Shown here: one piece after another, positions 8,047-16,617 of the stretch | Layout: the number at the start of each line of letters is the position of its first letter | Numbering within the stretch: the stretch's first letter is position 1 | Assembly: GCF_011516835.1 (NCBI RefSeq) | Contig: NZ_WOTB01000024.1 | Coordinates: forward strand, 1-58,230 | Direction: 5' to 3' | From: Acetobacter musti | GTDB taxonomy: Bacteria > Pseudomonadota > Alphaproteobacteria > Acetobacterales > Acetobacteraceae | Length of the DNA stretch: 58,230 bases | Made by a program: the position numbers and the translations under genes | Notes under the pieces: generated by a model | Seen by the model: the letters and a program-made list of their open reading frames with translations, nothing else | Databases searched by the model: none | What the model was told of the DNA's origin: nothing

Positions 8047-9306
8047 ATGGAATTCCCGCACGATGTGATCGGCATGCGCCGGGCGCTGCATCGTTTTCCG
8101 GAGCGTGGATTCCTTGAATATCGCACGGCGTCCTGCGTCGCGGAGCGTCTGGCGGAACTCGGTTATACGCTTCGGGTCGGCCCTGAGGTGATGCGGACGG
8201 AGGCGATGCTGGCCCCTCCCTCGACGGCGGAGGTGATGGCGGCGCAGAAAGCGGCTCTGGCGGCCGGAGCTCTTCCGAAATGGATCGAGCGGATGCCGGG
8301 CGGACAGACGGCCGTGGTTGCCGAGATGCGGCGCGGTACGGGGCCGGTCATCGCGCTGCGTTTCGATATGGATGCGTTGCCTGTCGGGGAAATCACGGGT
8401 CCGGATCATTTTCCGGCCCGCAATGGCTTCGCGTCCGCCTGTCCGGGAACGATGCATGCCTGTGGCCATGACGGGCACACGGCGATCGGCCTCGCCGTTG
8501 CGGCGGCCCTTGCCTTACCCGCTTCGTCCTGGAAGGGGACGCTCCGGCTGATCTTCCAGCCTGCGGAAGAAGGCGGCCGTGGTGCGCTTCCCCTTGTGGA
8601 AGCGGGGGTCGTTGACGATGTCGATCTGTTTTTCACCGGGCATCTGGGCTGTCTGTTGCCGTCCGGTCAGATTGCGCTGGCGGCCTGCGGCTTTCTGTGG
8701 GCGGTGAAGCAGGATGTCATCTTTCGCGGGACTCCGGCGCATGCCGCGATGGCGCCGCAGAAAGGGCGGAACGCGCTGCTGGCTGCCGCGTCGGCGACCA
8801 TGGCGCTGTATGCGATGCCGCGGGACGGCAACGGGGTCACGCATGTCAATGTCGGGACGCTCCGGGCCGGTACGGCGCGAAATGTTGTGCCCTCCACGGC
8901 TGTTATGGAAATCGAATATCGCGGCGAGACGGAAGAGATCCTGGAGACTCTGGCGAGGAAAGCCGGAAATATCCTGCGGGGCGCAGCGCAGATGCAGGAT
9001 GTCGAAGTGGAGACGATCCTGCGCGGCCGGACCATCGGGGCTGTTTCCGATCCGGAGATCAGGCAGCGCGTGGCTGAGGCCGCCCGGAAAGCCGGAGTGG
9101 AAACCGTTATCGATGAATGGCCGATCGGTGGCGGAGATGATGCGACTTATCTGATGCGGCGCGTTCAGGAACGTGGCGGACATGCCGGTTACTGCCTGAT
9201 CGGCGCGGATCTGGCGGGAGGGCATCATGCCGATAATTTTGACTTTGACGAAAATGCATTGCCCGTAGCCGTAAAACTGTTCACCGCTCTGGCCGAAGCG
9301 GCATGA
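8047..9306 (+). CDS. M20 family amidohydrolase, AbgA-like
   Basis: A zinc-dependent hydrolase of about 419 residues. Metal and catalytic motifs are present: MHACGHDGHTA, QPAEEGGRGA and, near the end, GGHHADNFDFDE. The N-terminus (RRALHRFPERGFLEYRTA) and central region resemble p-aminobenzoyl-glutamate hydrolase subunit A of E. coli more than plain hippurate or IAA-amino acid hydrolases. I place the start at the ATG at 8047 behind GGAGAG. In-frame GTG 8023 and ATG 8035 are possible and would put it 2 to 14 bases after ade. An amide hydrolase is unexpected in a purine operon and hints at an N-acylated or amide-linked substrate. Confidence 0.85.
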   Translation: MEFPHDVIGMRRALHRFPERGFLEYRTASCVAERLAELGYTLRVGPEVMRTEAMLAPPSTAEVMAAQKAALAAGALPKWIERMPGGQTAVVAEMRRGTGPVIALRFDMDALPVGEITGPDHFPARNGFASACPGTMHACGHDGHTAIGLAVAAALALPASSWKGTLRLIFQPAEEGGRGALPLVEAGVVDDVDLFFTGHLGCLLPSGQIALAACGFLWAVKQDVIFRGTPAHAAMAPQKGRNALLAAASATMALYAMPRDGNGVTHVNVGTLRAGTARNVVPSTAVMEIEYRGETEEILETLARKAGNILRGAAQMQDVEVETILRGRTIGAVSDPEIRQRVAEAARKAGVETVIDEWPIGGGDDATYLMRRVQERGGHAGYCLIGADLAGGHHADNFDFDENALPVAVKLFTALAEAA

Positions 9307-9968
9307 GCACGCTCTCCTTCTGGCAGGACTTTGCCCGGCACCGCGCTCCGGGGCCACCTTACCGGACGCGGTATACTGTCGAAGCCGGCCGTCATTTACT
9401 GGATCTTCCGCTGCGCCCGCTGCCGGATGGCACGCACGCCGTGGCGTCTTTTCTTGCGAACCATGCGTCCTTTACGGTTCTTGACGTCATTGTCGACATC
9501 ATGACGGAACAGGCCCGTGCGTTTGCTCCGGATGTCATTGTCGCGCTGCCGACGCTCGGGCTGTCGGTCGGCCCCGGTGTCGCCCGCGGCTGCGGGCACA
9601 CACGGATCGTTCCGCTCGGGACGTCCCGGAAATTCTGGTATGACGATGCGCTGTCCGTCCCTCTGCGCTCGATCACCAGTCCCGGTGGCGGAAAACGTCT
9701 TTATCTGGACCCCAATCTTCTCGAACTGCTTCAGGGGCGGCGCATTCTTGTTATCGACGATGTCGTAAGCACCGGGGCGTCTCTCGCGGCGGCACTTGAA
9801 TTGCTGGAGCATGCGGGATGCCCGGCTCAGGCGGCGGCCTGCGTGATGCGGCAGACACGCCAGTGGATGCAGGTCGTCGGGGTCCCGGTCAGTTCCGTGT
9901 TCCGGACGCCGCTTTTCAGCCGCGTGCCGGAGGGATGGATCGCTGTCGAGGGGACAATGCCGCCGTGA
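9303..9968 (+). CDS. Type I phosphoribosyltransferase
   Basis: A 221-residue protein with the PRPP-binding signature RILVIDDVVSTGASLAAA at about residues 145-162 and an upstream DVIVALPTLGLSVGPGVA segment typical of adenine/xanthine-type phosphoribosyltransferases. Its ATG overlaps the stop of the M20 gene (ATGA at 9303-9306), making it the last gene of the operon. It would convert the imported purine base with PRPP into a nucleotide, closing the salvage route. Base specificity cannot be read from sequence. Confidence 0.88.
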   Translation: MSTLSFWQDFARHRAPGPPYRTRYTVEAGRHLLDLPLRPLPDGTHAVASFLANHASFTVLDVIVDIMTEQARAFAPDVIVALPTLGLSVGPGVARGCGHTRIVPLGTSRKFWYDDALSVPLRSITSPGGGKRLYLDPNLLELLQGRRILVIDDVVSTGASLAAALELLEHAGCPAQAAACVMRQTRQWMQVVGVPVSSVFRTPLFSRVPEGWIAVEGTMPP

Positions 9969-10019
9969 AAAGGCAGTTCGGATACTTTGCCGATACAGGA
10001 GCTGCAGAATGCCGGTTTT

Positions 10020-10080
10020 CCGGGGCTTTGCCCCGGGCCCCACAAAGGGACGCGGTCCCTTTGATCCCGGTTTGTTAAAC
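10020..10080 (+). repeat. Family A hairpin repeat
   Basis: Core copy with the GGGGC-TTT-GCCCC and AAAGGGAC-GCG-GTCCCTTT hairpins and the GGTTTGTTAA end. It sits 52 bases downstream of the purine operon stop and could end its transcript. Confidence 0.8.
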
Positions 10081-10167
10081 TTAAAAACGTGTTTGTATGA
10101 TGTTTCTTTTCCGGCTTACCGGGCAGAGTTTTGTTCCAGCCAGGACCAGAGAGCACTTCACGATAAA

Positions 10168-10232
10168 TCCTGGAAAACAAAAGTTTTTGGGCGCCGCCTT
10201 TTTTCAAAAAGGCGGCATACCCTGAATCCGCA
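10168..10232 (+). repeat. Family B (MITE) remnant: hairpin core only
   Basis: Contains the AAAAGTTTTTGGGCGCCGCC segment and the GCCGCC(T)n/(A)nGGCGGC hairpin of family B without recognisable terminal repeats. It lies 30 bases from the stop of the oppositely oriented ArsC-like gene, between two converging genes, where the hairpin could terminate transcription. Confidence 0.65.
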
Positions 10233-10261
10233 TAACCCATCCACATTGCTGCAGAAGCGGA

Positions 10262-10621
10262 TCAGGCACGTGGTTCCGATACGAACAGCGCCTCGTAGAT
10301 TTCGGGACTGAATCCGACTGTGATTGTTCCTGTGTCCAGAACAGGACGTTTTATCATTGAGGGGTTCGCCAGCATCAGGGTGATCGCCTTCTTTTCTGTC
10401 AGACCGGTCCGGTCCGTTTCCGGAAGTTTGCGAAATGTTGTGCCGGCGCGGTTAAGGAGTTTTTCCCAGCCAACCTGCCGCACCCAGTCCCCGAGGCGAT
10501 CAGGATCGATACCGGCTTTTTTGTAGTCATGAAATGTGTAGGCGATCCCTTTCCTGTCAAGCCAGGAAAAGGCTTTTTTCATCGTGTCACAGGATTTGAT
10601 TCCGTAAATCACAACCGGCAT
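10262..10621 (-). CDS. ArsC/Spx family protein (YffB-like)
   Basis: A 119-residue thioredoxin-fold protein beginning MPVVIYGIKSCDTMKKAFSW, the N-terminal pattern of YffB-type ArsC-family reductases, which keep a single Cys in the CDT motif. The C-terminal part carries the family's KRPV segment (NPSMIKRPVLDTG). Start: ATG at 10621 with CAGGAAC upstream; the open frame to 11005 runs through repeats and is not coding. YffB proteins are thought to be GSH-linked thiol reductases; true arsenate reduction cannot be claimed. No ars genes are nearby. Confidence 0.87.
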   Translation of the reverse strand: MPVVIYGIKSCDTMKKAFSWLDRKGIAYTFHDYKKAGIDPDRLGDWVRQVGWEKLLNRAGTTFRKLPETDRTGLTEKKAITLMLANPSMIKRPVLDTGTITVGFSPEIYEALFVSEPRA

Positions 10622-10795
10622 TGTTCCTGAATCCTTTATCATTACCCGCCATGTCCCGAAGCAGTTTTCCGAACAGCTGTATGTTCTGTAAACATGATGC
10701 GGTCTGGGCAATACTGCAACCAGGCAGGAGGCGCATGCTTCTGCATCCCTCTTTCTGGTATTTGCACAGGGTACAGATGCAGACGCGGGGGCCTT

Positions 10796-10902
10796 TAGGG
10801 GCTTTGTCCCGAACCCCACAAAGGGGCGCGGCCCCTTTGATCCCAGTTTGTTAAAATAAAGAGGTGCAGGGCAAGCTCCTGCTGTGTCTCCGGTTTGCAA
10901 AA
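10796..10902 (+). repeat. Family A hairpin repeat, long form (diverged)
   Basis: GGGCTTTGTCCC and AAAGGGGC-GCG-GCCCCTTT hairpins, end AGTTTGTTAA, then the GCAGGGCAAGCTCCTGC stem and GGTTTGCAAAA tail of the long form. Compensating changes keep the second stem paired (GGGGC/GCCCC instead of GGGAC/GTCCC). Confidence 0.75.
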
Positions 10903-10917
10903 CGCATAAATAAAACA

Positions 10918-10967
10918 GGATCAAAAGGGGCCGTGCCCCTTTGCGGGTTTCAGGGCGGAACCCTGAG
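10918..10967 (-). repeat. Family A hairpin repeat, inverted copy
   Basis: Reverse-complement copy (GGATCAAAAGGGGC..GCCCCTTTGCGGG) facing the copy at 10796, giving a roughly 170-bp head-to-head arrangement. Confidence 0.7.
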
Positions 10968-10992
10968 AAAAATGCCGGCGAGAAGACTTTAA

Positions 10993-11224
10993 GAGACTGC
11001 CTCAAAGCCTTCTCGCGAAAACTCCTTTAAATCATAAAGAAATTTTTGGTGAAGCTTTTGGAAAAAGGTGACACTCAAAAACTTTTATTATTTTTTATCA
11101 AAGGTTTGTCGTACGTTGCACTTTTAATCCGGCTGAAGAGACCAGATGGGTGAGACATAAAAAATATAACATCATCAGTTTGTTATGAACGGTTTTGTTC
11201 CTTTGAAGTTTTTGAAACAGTCTC
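10993..11224 (-). mobile_element. Family B MITE, complete copy 1
   Basis: 232 bp bounded by GAGACTGCCTCAAAG and TTTTTGAAACAGTCTC, in the orientation opposite to the IS at the right edge. Flanks are TAA and TGA, both TNA but not identical. The internal GCC hairpin has decayed. It lies 109 bp beyond the 3' end of the large membrane protein gene. Confidence 0.72.
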
Positions 11225-11333
11225 TGAAAGACGCTATCCAGACAGGAGACAATCACTGCGGCACCAGGACGTCGGACGCATTACCCGTCAGCCGAAATAT
11301 CCATGCTGTCTGACTTACGGATATTGGAAAATT

Positions 11334-14027
11334 TCAGATCTGGTAAGAATTCATTCTCAACAGAGACTTACTCTGAAATATAATCCCGGCCAGAAGAATG
11401 ACGATGCTGCCCCAGAACAGGATTTCGATCGCTTCTATGTGGAGCGGCGCATAGGAGAACGTAATGACGGAATGGCCGGGAGGAAGCGGAATTGTCTGTT
11501 TCAGCCCACCGGCATCTGTTCCGACCGGATGCGGCGTGCCGTTAATCGTGGCGGTCCAGTCGGGGAAAAAGAGTTCGTTCCGCACCAGTGTGGTGGCCAT
11601 GCCGCATTCGGCGACGAGCTGTGTCCGGCTGGCAGGCGTGAGGGTGCATCCGGGAGCGGTGAAGTAATCGGCAGCATGCGGGAGCTGTTCGATCACGAAA
11701 TGCGGGTCTTCGTAAATCTTTCTGTGTTCTTCAGGAGAGAGATCGAATTCCGCAACAATCAGAGGAACGGGCCCGGAACTGCCGGGAGTGTGGGATGACC
11801 ACATCCACAGAGCGACCGGGCTGGTGACATCGGTTGTCCAGATTTTCCATGTCAGATCGGATTCGTCCATTCCGACAACGAGAGGTTTCTGCAGGGTGAG
11901 CCATGTCACGCGATTATCCGCGGCGCTGGCGAGTGCCCCGTCGGCCTGAGCGCAGCCATTTCGGGCGCAGACGGAGAGATGAAGCGTTCCGCGGGCTGTG
12001 TTTACATAAGTTCCAAGCCCGGCACCGACTTTCCGGATCGTCGTGCCATGGAGAATTTCGGAGTGAAGCTGTCCCTCGACGGGATCTCTTCCGAGATTAT
12101 ATGGCATTTTGTCATCACCTGAGATGGGCGTCCCCACCCCGTCCCGCCAGATGTTCAGGCCCTGCGCGTAAACGGCGAAACCGACATTATGGTCTTCGAG
12201 CCAGCGGAAAGCCGACCGGACGGAAACGGGCTGAACGGTGGTCTTCCAGCTTTCGAAAGATGTATTATCGGAGTCTTTACTGCAGAAGCGTCCGAGCCCC
12301 TGCAACTGGCTGTCGGAGTCCGTGTGATCGCAGGTCCGAAAGACGTTCCTGTCCAGTTCTTCGGTAAAATATTCCGGTGACGGCAGATAGTTATAATTGA
12401 TGGTCGCGATTCCGTAGAACGCGCCATAATTCGCCGGGAAGCCCCGGAAAGTGATGGCTCTGTGAAACCTGGTCATTTTTCTCAGGGTTTCAATCGCGGT
12501 CGTATCCGGATTTCCCGCGCGTGCTCCGGTGAGGGTCGGGATAAAAAACAGAACGATCGTGCTGGTAAGAAGTGTTACGGCGACCAGACGCTGTCTGCCA
12601 CGATACAGCCCGTATGCGAGTGCGAGGCAGATCAGAATGCCCCAGGCGACGGAAAGCGACGGATACCAGAAATAGCCCGGATGAGGGAGCATCGCGCGCA
12701 CAACGTGGCGGGACTGGATGAGGACGATGATGCCCAGGGTGGCAACGACCGAAACAGCAGCGAGGACAGTCCTGGCGGGAACGCGGCCGAGCCGGCGCAG
12801 ATCTTCCATTGCAAGAGCGGCGAGAAGACTGAGGGCGAACCACCATCCCGGCACGACATAGACGTAGAACATGGTCTGTCTGATGCCCGGAATCAGATCC
12901 AGCAGGCGGCTTACCGGGAGGAAGCCAATGGCTTTCAGTCCGGTAACGACGCAATATCCGAAAAGAAGACAGCGCAGGCCGGGCCAGAGCGAGGGATCGC
13001 GGGTGTAGGCGGCGTCATGCGTTCGCAGAATGGCGACCAGGGCTGCGAAGACGAGGGCGATGTCGCAATAGCCGCCTGTATGCCACCAGAGATCGACGAG
13101 ATTCGCGAGACCGGAGAAGACGGCATAGAGCGGTGGTCCGAGCAGATAGGGGAAGAGCAGCATTCCGGCGCCGGATCGCAGGAGATGAGCGTCATGAAAA
13201 TTCTGGTTCTGGCCCAGGAATGAAAGAGGCAGCGCTTCGGCGAAAGGAATCCATGCCGGGGCGCTGAGAGCCAGGCCGAGAAGACCGCCGCCAGCGATAC
13301 GACGAACCGCGACCGGCCAGGATTTTCCCGTTGTGATGACGCGCCAGATGGCGATCACCAGGACGAGCAGACCGTTCATATAGGCTGTCTCGGGAAAGCC
13401 GGCGAAGAGGGAACCGGCGAGCGCGAGAGCTACGAGCGCCCATCCGCCTAGGATGCCATCTTCCGCCATGCGGCAGCAGCGCATGACGCCCCAGAGGAGC
13501 ATGGGAAGAAACGGGAGCGGCATGATCGGCCCGTGCGCGAACCAGGCGAGCGTCCCGCTGAATTCATCAAGCAGGGCGGCGGTGGTCGCAGCGAGGATGG
13601 AAAGACGCATTTCGCGGGCGAGGCCGAACATGGCGAGACCGGTGGCGATCTGAACCGCGATCTTGAGATACAGAAGACCGTTTTTAAAAATCAGCAGCAG
13701 GATAAACGGAAAAAACAGAGCGGAACTCTGCATCTCGGCGGCAAGCGGCATGCCCATACCGGAATATGTATCCCACCAGGGGATATGACCTGACAGCCAT
13801 TGCCGCGCGGCCAGAGCGCCGAGAGCCTCGGTGGTGGCGCCCGCATTCGGATCGACCCATCCGGGGCTTCCGTCGAGGATCTGACGAGGCTGCTCACCAA
13901 ACCGCACGAAAAGATGCAGAGGATCAGGGGATAAAATACCAGAAAGACCCAGGGCATGAACAAGAACAGGAAGAAGAATGATCAGACAAAAAGCAGCATT
14001 GTCAGACCAGATTTTGTTCAACCGCAT
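11334..14027 (-). CDS. Large YfhO-like integral membrane protein
   Basis: An 897-residue protein. About 500 N-terminal residues form a dozen or so hydrophobic helices with short loops, including an early DP..LHLF segment and the PWWDTYSGMGMPLAAEMQSS loop that recalls the YfhO/GT-C fold family. A soluble, probably periplasmic region of about 350 residues follows, and a last membrane helix lies near the end (EILFWGSIVILLAGIIF). YfhO relatives are linked to glycosylation of cell-surface polymers, but this protein's substrate is unknown. Start: ATG at 14027; an upstream ATG at 14072 lacks a ribosome site. It is a single-gene unit flanked by a MITE downstream. Confidence 0.75.
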   Translation of the reverse strand: MRLNKIWSDNAAFCLIILLPVLVHALGLSGILSPDPLHLFVRFGEQPRQILDGSPGWVDPNAGATTEALGALAARQWLSGHIPWWDTYSGMGMPLAAEMQSSALFFPFILLLIFKNGLLYLKIAVQIATGLAMFGLAREMRLSILAATTAALLDEFSGTLAWFAHGPIMPLPFLPMLLWGVMRCCRMAEDGILGGWALVALALAGSLFAGFPETAYMNGLLVLVIAIWRVITTGKSWPVAVRRIAGGGLLGLALSAPAWIPFAEALPLSFLGQNQNFHDAHLLRSGAGMLLFPYLLGPPLYAVFSGLANLVDLWWHTGGYCDIALVFAALVAILRTHDAAYTRDPSLWPGLRCLLFGYCVVTGLKAIGFLPVSRLLDLIPGIRQTMFYVYVVPGWWFALSLLAALAMEDLRRLGRVPARTVLAAVSVVATLGIIVLIQSRHVVRAMLPHPGYFWYPSLSVAWGILICLALAYGLYRGRQRLVAVTLLTSTIVLFFIPTLTGARAGNPDTTAIETLRKMTRFHRAITFRGFPANYGAFYGIATINYNYLPSPEYFTEELDRNVFRTCDHTDSDSQLQGLGRFCSKDSDNTSFESWKTTVQPVSVRSAFRWLEDHNVGFAVYAQGLNIWRDGVGTPISGDDKMPYNLGRDPVEGQLHSEILHGTTIRKVGAGLGTYVNTARGTLHLSVCARNGCAQADGALASAADNRVTWLTLQKPLVVGMDESDLTWKIWTTDVTSPVALWMWSSHTPGSSGPVPLIVAEFDLSPEEHRKIYEDPHFVIEQLPHAADYFTAPGCTLTPASRTQLVAECGMATTLVRNELFFPDWTATINGTPHPVGTDAGGLKQTIPLPPGHSVITFSYAPLHIEAIEILFWGSIVILLAGIIFQSKSLLRMNSYQI

Positions 14028-14309
14028 TCCGCAGCCCCTGCTCCTGCACGGACAATTACCGGAACCCGACATCCGGTCTGTTTCGATTTTGTGGGATTTA
14101 TATAACCTGCTGGCAGCCGTCAGACGAGAAGCAGGTCTTCAGGAACTCTGCTACCCTTATAAAGGAACATGGTCCTGCTGATCCGGATTTATTCAATAAA
14201 ATGAAGGACAGGAGGTCGCGCCTCCTGCCGGGAACGGGGCTGGCCCCGTGAGCAGGGTCATCCGCCCTGCTCCGCCGGAATACCAGAGGCATCCCGGCCT
14301 CAGATAACC

Positions 14310-14717
14310 TTACAGGCTGGCCGGAATCTTCCCGCCATTCTCTGCCAGTTTCTGGCGCACTTCCTTGATCAGCCACACGTTCATCGTGGCCGAATCATTC
14401 ATGTCACCTGTGTAGTGCAGCTCCGTCGCCAGCTGCTTCCGGGCGTCCAGCGAGCTGTCGAGGTTCAGCAGCTTCAGAAGATCGACAATGGACTCCTTCC
14501 AGTTCAGCTGCTGGCCGGCTTTTGCCGCCAGACCAGACAGAACAGCGTCCACATCAACCGGAGCCGCAACAGGAGCCGATGGCGGCGTGGCAGCGGCAGG
14601 CGCCGTCACACCGGCGGGCTTGCCATCAGCAGCGGCGGCAGAAGACACCTCGGCTGAAGGTGTCGCCGCGCTGGCGTGGCCGAAAATCGCGGAAACGATT
14701 TTTCCGAAAATGCTCAT
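14310..14717 (-). CDS. DUF3597 domain protein
   Basis: 135 residues: a short start MSIFGKIVSAIFG, an Ala/Pro-rich disordered linker (about 18-50) and a C-terminal DUF3597 domain with the characteristic LNWKESIVDLLKLLNLDSS, YTGDMNDSATMNVWL and KLAENGGKIPASL segments. Function of the family is unknown. It lies downstream of and in the same direction as ahcY (72-bp gap). A GAGCAGGG/CCCTGCTC stem at about 14250-14273, past its stop, may terminate the transcript. Confidence 0.85.
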   Translation of the reverse strand: MSIFGKIVSAIFGHASAATPSAEVSSAAAADGKPAGVTAPAAATPPSAPVAAPVDVDAVLSGLAAKAGQQLNWKESIVDLLKLLNLDSSLDARKQLATELHYTGDMNDSATMNVWLIKEVRQKLAENGGKIPASL

Positions 14718-14789
14718 AAAACGTCTTTCCTTCCGACTTCAGACCCGATCAGGCGACGCTGCGGAACGCAGCGCCACCCCGCGGATCTC

Positions 14790-16088
14790 TCAGTAGCGGT
14801 ATTCTTCGTGCTTGAACGGACCGCTGACCGGCACACCGATATAATCGGCCTGCTTCTGACTAAGTTTCGTCAGCTGTGCGCCGACCTTCGCCAGGTGCAG
14901 GGCTGCCACCTTCTCATCAAGCTTCTTCGGCAGCGTGTAAACCTTCGCCTCGTACTGCCCCGGCTTCGCCGTCCACAGCTCGATCTGCGCCAGTGTCTGG
15001 TTGGTGAAGGACGCGGACATCACGAAGGACGGATGCCCCGTCGCATTGCCCAGGTTCACCAGACGGCCTTCGGAGAGAATGATCAGGCGCTTGTCGTCCG
15101 GGAACACAACCTCATCGACCTGCGGCTTCACATTGTCCCATTTGAAATTACGCAGCGCACCGATCTGAATTTCGGAATCGAAATGCCCGATATTACAGAC
15201 AATGGCGCGGTGCTTCATCTCGCGCATATGGTCGAGTGTAATGACATCCACATTGCCTGTCGCCGTGACGAAGATGTCGCCGCGCGGGGCGGCCTCTTCC
15301 ATCGTGACGACCTCATAGCCTTCCATCGCCGCCTGCAGCGCGCAGATCGGATCGGCCTCGGTCACCAGAACGCGGCAGCCGGCATTGCGCAGCGAAGCCG
15401 CCGAGCCCTTGCCCACATCGCCATATCCCGCGACCACGGCGACCTTGCCCGCCATCATCACATCGGTGCCGCGACGGATCGCATCCACCAGGCTCTCGCG
15501 GCAGCCATACAGATTGTCAAATTTCGACTTCGTGACGCTGTCGTTGACGTTGATGGCCGGAACCTTCAGCTCACCTTTTTTCTGCATCTCCCAGAGGCGA
15601 TGCACACCCGTCGTCGTCTCCTCCGACAGACCCTTCACCTCATTCAGCATTTCGGGATACTTGTCGTGCATCAGCACGGTCAGATCGCCGCCATCGTCGA
15701 GGATCATGTTCGGCGTCCAGCCATCCGGCCCTTTGACCGTCTGCTCGATGCACCACCAGAACTCATCCTCGGTCAGGCCTTTCCAGGCGAAAACCGGAAT
15801 GCCCGCCGCCGCGATCGCCGCCGCCGCCTGATCCTGGGTCGAGAAGATGTTGCACGATGACCAGCGTACCGTCGCGCCCAGCGCGATCAGCGTCTCGATC
15901 AGCACAGCCGTCTGAATCGTCATATGCAGGCATCCGGCGATCCGCGCGCCCTTCAGCGGCTGGCTCGCACCGTATTCCTCGCGCAGCGCCATCAGGCCAG
16001 GCATCTCGCCCTCGGCGATTGAGATCTCCTTGCGACCCCAGTCGGCAAGAGAGATGTCTTTCACCTTATAGTCGTTGCTCGTGCTCAT
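14790..16088 (-). CDS. ahcY: Adenosylhomocysteinase
   Basis: A 432-residue S-adenosylhomocysteine hydrolase that splits SAH to adenosine and homocysteine, using bound NAD. Visible landmarks are [27 protein letters not shown], the NAD-binding [10 protein letters not shown] and the C-terminal KHEEYRY with the conserved Lys/Tyr tail. Full length compared with bacterial homologues. The upstream leader (16089-16200) shows no convincing SAH riboswitch. The adenosine it releases could connect to the purine salvage genes elsewhere in the window, but no shared control is visible. Confidence 0.97.
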   Translation of the reverse strand: MSTSNDYKVKDISLADWGRKEISIAEGEMPGLMALREEYGASQPLKGARIAGCLHMTIQTAVLIETLIALGATVRWSSCNIFSTQDQAAAAIAAAGIPVFAWKGLTEDEFWWCIEQTVKGPDGWTPNMILDDGGDLTVLMHDKYPEMLNEVKGLSEETTTGVHRLWEMQKKGELKVPAINVNDSVTKSKFDNLYGCRESLVDAIRRGTDVMMAGKVAVVAGYGDVGKGSAASLRNAGCRVLVTEADPICALQAAMEGYEVVTMEEAAPRGDIFVTATGNVDVITLDHMREMKHRAIVCNIGHFDSEIQIGALRNFKWDNVKPQVDEVVFPDDKRLIILSEGRLVNLGNATGHPSFVMSASFTNQTLAQIELWTAKPGQYEAKVYTLPKKLDEKVAALHLAKVGAQLTKLSQKQADYIGVPVSGPFKHEEYRY

Positions 16089-16210
16089 CTTTGCCCCGTT
16101 TCAGAAGAAGGTGGCTCTCTATACAGGCTGTACCGCGTCCAGGCCACCCGAAACGCCAGTCCCCCGAAAAACGTCCCCAACCTCGTAAAGACGCACGGAG
16201 AGGCTGTCCC

Positions 16211-16268
16211 GCCGGGCTCTGCCCGGGCCCGGCAAAGGTCGCAGACCTTTGCAAACCATTTTTGTTAA
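16211..16268 (+). repeat. Family A hairpin repeat, diverged
   Basis: GCCGGGCTCTGCCCGG and AAAGGTC-GCA-GACCTTT stems followed by TTTTTGTTAA. Sequence has drifted but both stems and the TTGTTAA end are kept. It lies between the divergent ahcY and the small gene at 16396 (a 307-bp gap with no other recognisable feature). Confidence 0.6.
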
Positions 16269-16395
16269 TCAATCGGGGTGGAGGGGCCTGTGGTCCCGGC
16301 CGGGGTTCGGTGCGGAGGCCGGACTATTCTGCCAAAAGAACAGAGTGATTTTCGAACAGGTTGCACACAGCCCCCGGATTCACGACATTCCCTCT

Positions 16396-16617
16396 ATGTG
16401 GAATGAACCTTATCTTGAAAGCTGCTGCCGGTCGGCGCTGCATCGTCTCTGTCTAGCGGGCGGGAACGGCCGGCCCCGGGACCTCCGCGACGAGCCCTGC
16501 CTGGCCCGCCTGTCCCGGAAGGGGTTCGCCTGTGTCTCCGGTGACGGCCGCTATCATGTCACGCAGGACGGGGAGCGTCGCCACGCCACTGAAATTCTCG
16601 GCAAACGAAGCGCGTAA
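16396..16617 (+). CDS. Small protein with wing-like C-terminus, coupled to the downstream regulator
   Basis: 73 residues. The second half (LARLSRKGFACVSGDGRYHV followed by TQDGERR) resembles the recognition helix and wing of a winged-helix domain (pattern L..L..rG....dGRY.lT..G). I do not recognise the family. Its TAA overlaps the ATG of the next gene (TAATG at 16615-16619), which suggests translational coupling and a shared regulatory role. The start at 16396 is chosen because the frame further upstream runs through repeat A. It could be spurious. Confidence 0.5.
   Translation: MWNEPYLESCCRSALHRLCLAGGNGRPRDLRDEPCLARLSRKGFACVSGDGRYHVTQDGERRHATEILGKRSA

Noticed and set aside
9818..10078. ORFs ending in a shared tail such as TPQRDAVPLIPVC
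   Set aside because: The tail is family A repeat read in one frame (also at 10621-10854); unrelated sequences acquire the same C-terminus, so these are not genes.
16089..16210. Possible SAH riboswitch in front of ahcY
   Set aside because: The leader lacks the recognisable stem and conserved core of SAH or SAM riboswitches; only a short unstructured stretch and a family A repeat further away are seen.
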